The position numbers and the translations under genes are program-made. A DNA stretch of 64,000 nt from positions 1-64,000 of the forward strand of contig QVRM01001496.1 of the NCBI GenBank assembly GCA_003439945.1, read 5' to 3'. The notes under the pieces were generated by a model, which was not told the DNA's origin, ran no database searches, and was given only the letters and a program-made list of their open reading frames with translations. Positions 61,965 through 64,000 of the stretch are shown here, piece after piece (the stretch's first letter is position 1; the number at the start of each line of letters is the position of its first letter). Source of the DNA: Dermanyssus gallinae. Taxonomy: Eukaryota > Arthropoda > Arachnida > Mesostigmata > Dermanyssidae.

Positions 61965-64000
61965 CGCTAAGGCTACGTTAGCCCTGGCTATATTCAGGGC
62001 GCGCTCTTATCCGGCTCTCCTCTAGCCTAATGAACAAGTTGTTCTCCTTATTTCGAGACGTCCCCGGACATGTGCTCCCATGTCAGCTTTTGGTGTAGCC
62101 TAACAGCGAATTGTTTTAAGGGTTCGCGCAAAAGTTCTTTTTTTGCCACTTTTACTTGGACGTTAGCGAGGTCTGAGGGGGGAGCGTCTTTCGTTTGTTA
62201 CATGGACAAACACAATTGCAGGCAACACGGCTCGCTTGCATATTATCTCGATAATTCGGAAGAAAAAGCCGAACGGCGGTTAAACGACATGGAGGGATAA
62301 TTGTTGCCGAGACATCAGGTATCGGCCCATCCTAGGCCCTTCCCGGTTCAATAATTCTTACTTAAAGGTAGCTTTATGTCGTTTTGTGCGCGCCAGCGGC
62401 TTCGATTATCTCCAGAATATCGCTGGTGCGAAGGGCTGCTGTAGCACCTTAATGAGAACCGAGGGAAGCGATGGGAGCTGCGAGGCCACGGCACAGTCCA
62501 CTGGGTACTTCGCTTGTTTGGGCTGCATTGTATTGCCAATCACATGGGCGATGCTAGTCGACAGTCAACGCAGAGATCTGAAGACCGAAATGGTTCCCCA
62601 AAGTTCATTAAAACTCTTCAGTAACCTGCTTTAATGTACTCAAATCTCTGGCGCAGACCTCACCCTGCCAACGCTGCCCCGTCAGCACCATGTGCCTTAG
62701 CGGAACAGACCTCTTAGATAGATACCGCGCCAGACACGTATAACTTAAGTGCGACCCCGTGTGTACGATTCCGGAAGGCAAAATTGTACGTTTGTTTAAT
62801 CAAGCAGCACGCAAACCGGCTTTAATTTCCTTTGTGGCTAAATGTCGCACATGTACCTAAGGCTTTTTAAAAATGCCCTACATTGGCATACGTGATAAGC
62901 TGAATCGCCGTAACAAATCGCCCCCGTACATCTTTAAGCACTTCTTTAGAAAACTTTATTATGTATTTGTGGACCAGTTTTATACCATTGATGATCATCG
63001 TATTAGTAGCGGTAGTAGTAATATTAGTACCTTCACCACTCATATTATTATTATTACTATTATTACTATTATCTTGAATAGTATTACGTAACCTAATGGA
63101 GAGCAGTCTTCACAATACTACGAGATGCATATGTTCATTGTATAGGTGGCCGATTGCTAGCATTGCGCTCGTCTATGTCTGCAGCGACATAGGCTGCGAG
63201 CGTGCTTCGACGTACAGACTCGACTTGTCTTTTTATTGTTTACTCGCCTTTACGAACTTCTTCTGTCTGCTGAGTCAGCAAAGTCCAACGAAAAATAATT
63301 CAACGGCTTCGGCCGACTTCATTAGAGGCGCGTTCTGCGCGACAGAGAGATAGATGGCGAAGATGCCAAATAGCCTGGTTGGCTACCTTTAAACCTATGC
63401 CGCCTGCCTCAGAATACCACTGTCGCCACCGCGCACCATGGCTGCAGGCATACCTACAGGCACGCTTGCACATATTCACATACAGACATACACAGGTACA
63501 TCGAGAGACCCACGCACGATTACGGTCTGGTTGGCTGTGCTTTTTATTTTCGTTGAAAGTTCGTTGAAGCGCTGAAAAGTCGGGTCGACTAACAGGGGAT
63601 ATCGTCCTGGTCGTCTCATGGTGGTTCGCCCGCAGACTTCGGCAATCCTGTCCTACCACCCCCCCAGCCCTTCCGTGCTCCCACGTTCCCAAGCGAAACC
63701 GCCCAATTGAAGGTTCGTTAACGAAAACCGCAATACTAGCACAGTCGTCTGCTGGTTTTGCTGTACGCGCTACCGCAACTCCTCGCCCTCAAAAGAACTT
63801 CGTTTATGCTTAGTCAAGAAACCGTCCATATATATATATATATATATATATATCGAGATCGTTAACCAGGTAGCTGCCTCGGATAAAGAAGGTGCGTGCT
63901 TCTTAGCAGCCAACCACAGGTTCAACTACCTTTGATTAGAAGCGCTACGTTTGGCGAAAACTGGCACATTATTGGATCCGCGTAGTTCCAGACCTGATCT
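61965..64000. other. no gene recognised
   Basis: About 2 kb. Contains an (ATT)n-like run at about 63038-63075 and a (TA)n array at about 63828-63853. Open frames up to 130 codons (63300-63692, minus) match nothing I recognise. The start may include upstream parts of the R1 remnant. Confidence 0.45.

Noticed and set aside
1..64000. CRISPR array or bacterial operon
   Set aside because: The tandem repeats present are microsatellites or minisatellites without spacer structure, and the coding content is eukaryotic transposons.

Overview
The window reads as eukaryotic, repeat-dominated DNA from an arthropod-like genome. The mixture of R1-type, CR1-type and restriction-like-endonuclease (RLE) non-LTR retrotransposons, Gypsy LTR elements, Tc1/Tc3-like transposons, a mariner and many (TA)n arrays fits an arthropod, perhaps a chelicerate such as a tick. 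That placement is inference; no host marker gene is present to settle it. I found no convincing intact host gene, no functional rRNA or tRNA gene, no CRISPR array and no prokaryotic operon.

Layout. 1-190 holds the end of an RLE-type element. At 1081-4194 a Tc1/Tc3-like transposon with about 200-bp inverted repeats is split by a CR1-type retroelement (14-bp target duplication). 4.26-5.76 kb is a second RLE-type remnant and 6.2-7.0 kb an R1 fragment. At 8.8-9.0 kb there is a tRNA-derived SINE-like sequence. 10.1-13.6 kb is the internal part of a Gypsy element on the minus strand, interrupted by a repeat carrying 28S-rRNA-like motifs. Its 5' LTR is split by a 4.86-kb, apparently full-length CR1-type element (13659-18520) flanked by a 13-bp target duplication. 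19.9-28.4 kb is a head-to-tail cluster of R1-type elements on the plus strand. 29.3-29.9 kb is a tandem repeat with the same 28S-like motif. 30.4-33.1 kb is a second CR1-type element with a PHD plus esterase ORF1. A solo LTR with a perfect 5-bp target duplication sits at 34476-34730.

The second half holds three related copies of one RLE-type family: 35.2-38.1 kb (+), 47.6-49.3 kb (+, internally deleted) and 53.1-57.4 kb (-, both ends apparently preserved). All three abut (TA)n arrays. In the bicistronic copy ORF1 stops and ORF2 starts in an overlapping ATGA. Between and around them are an 845-bp long-TIR transposon inserted in (TA)n, an R1 copy (43.2-44.9 kb) whose 13-bp target duplication is mirrored as a 44-bp palindrome at its 5' junction, a mariner (57420-58741) with one catalytic Asp replaced by Asn, and a second Tc-like transposon (about 59.15-60.97 kb) carrying a 5'-truncated RLE-type insertion with a 14-bp target duplication.

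Nearly every element is damaged by stops, frameshifts or lost catalytic residues, so the region is best read as layered, decaying nested transposons. The most interesting points are the (TA)n-associated RLE family with coupled ORFs, the dispersed repeats carrying the R2 target region of 28S rRNA, and several exact insertion footprints that let the order of insertion be worked out.
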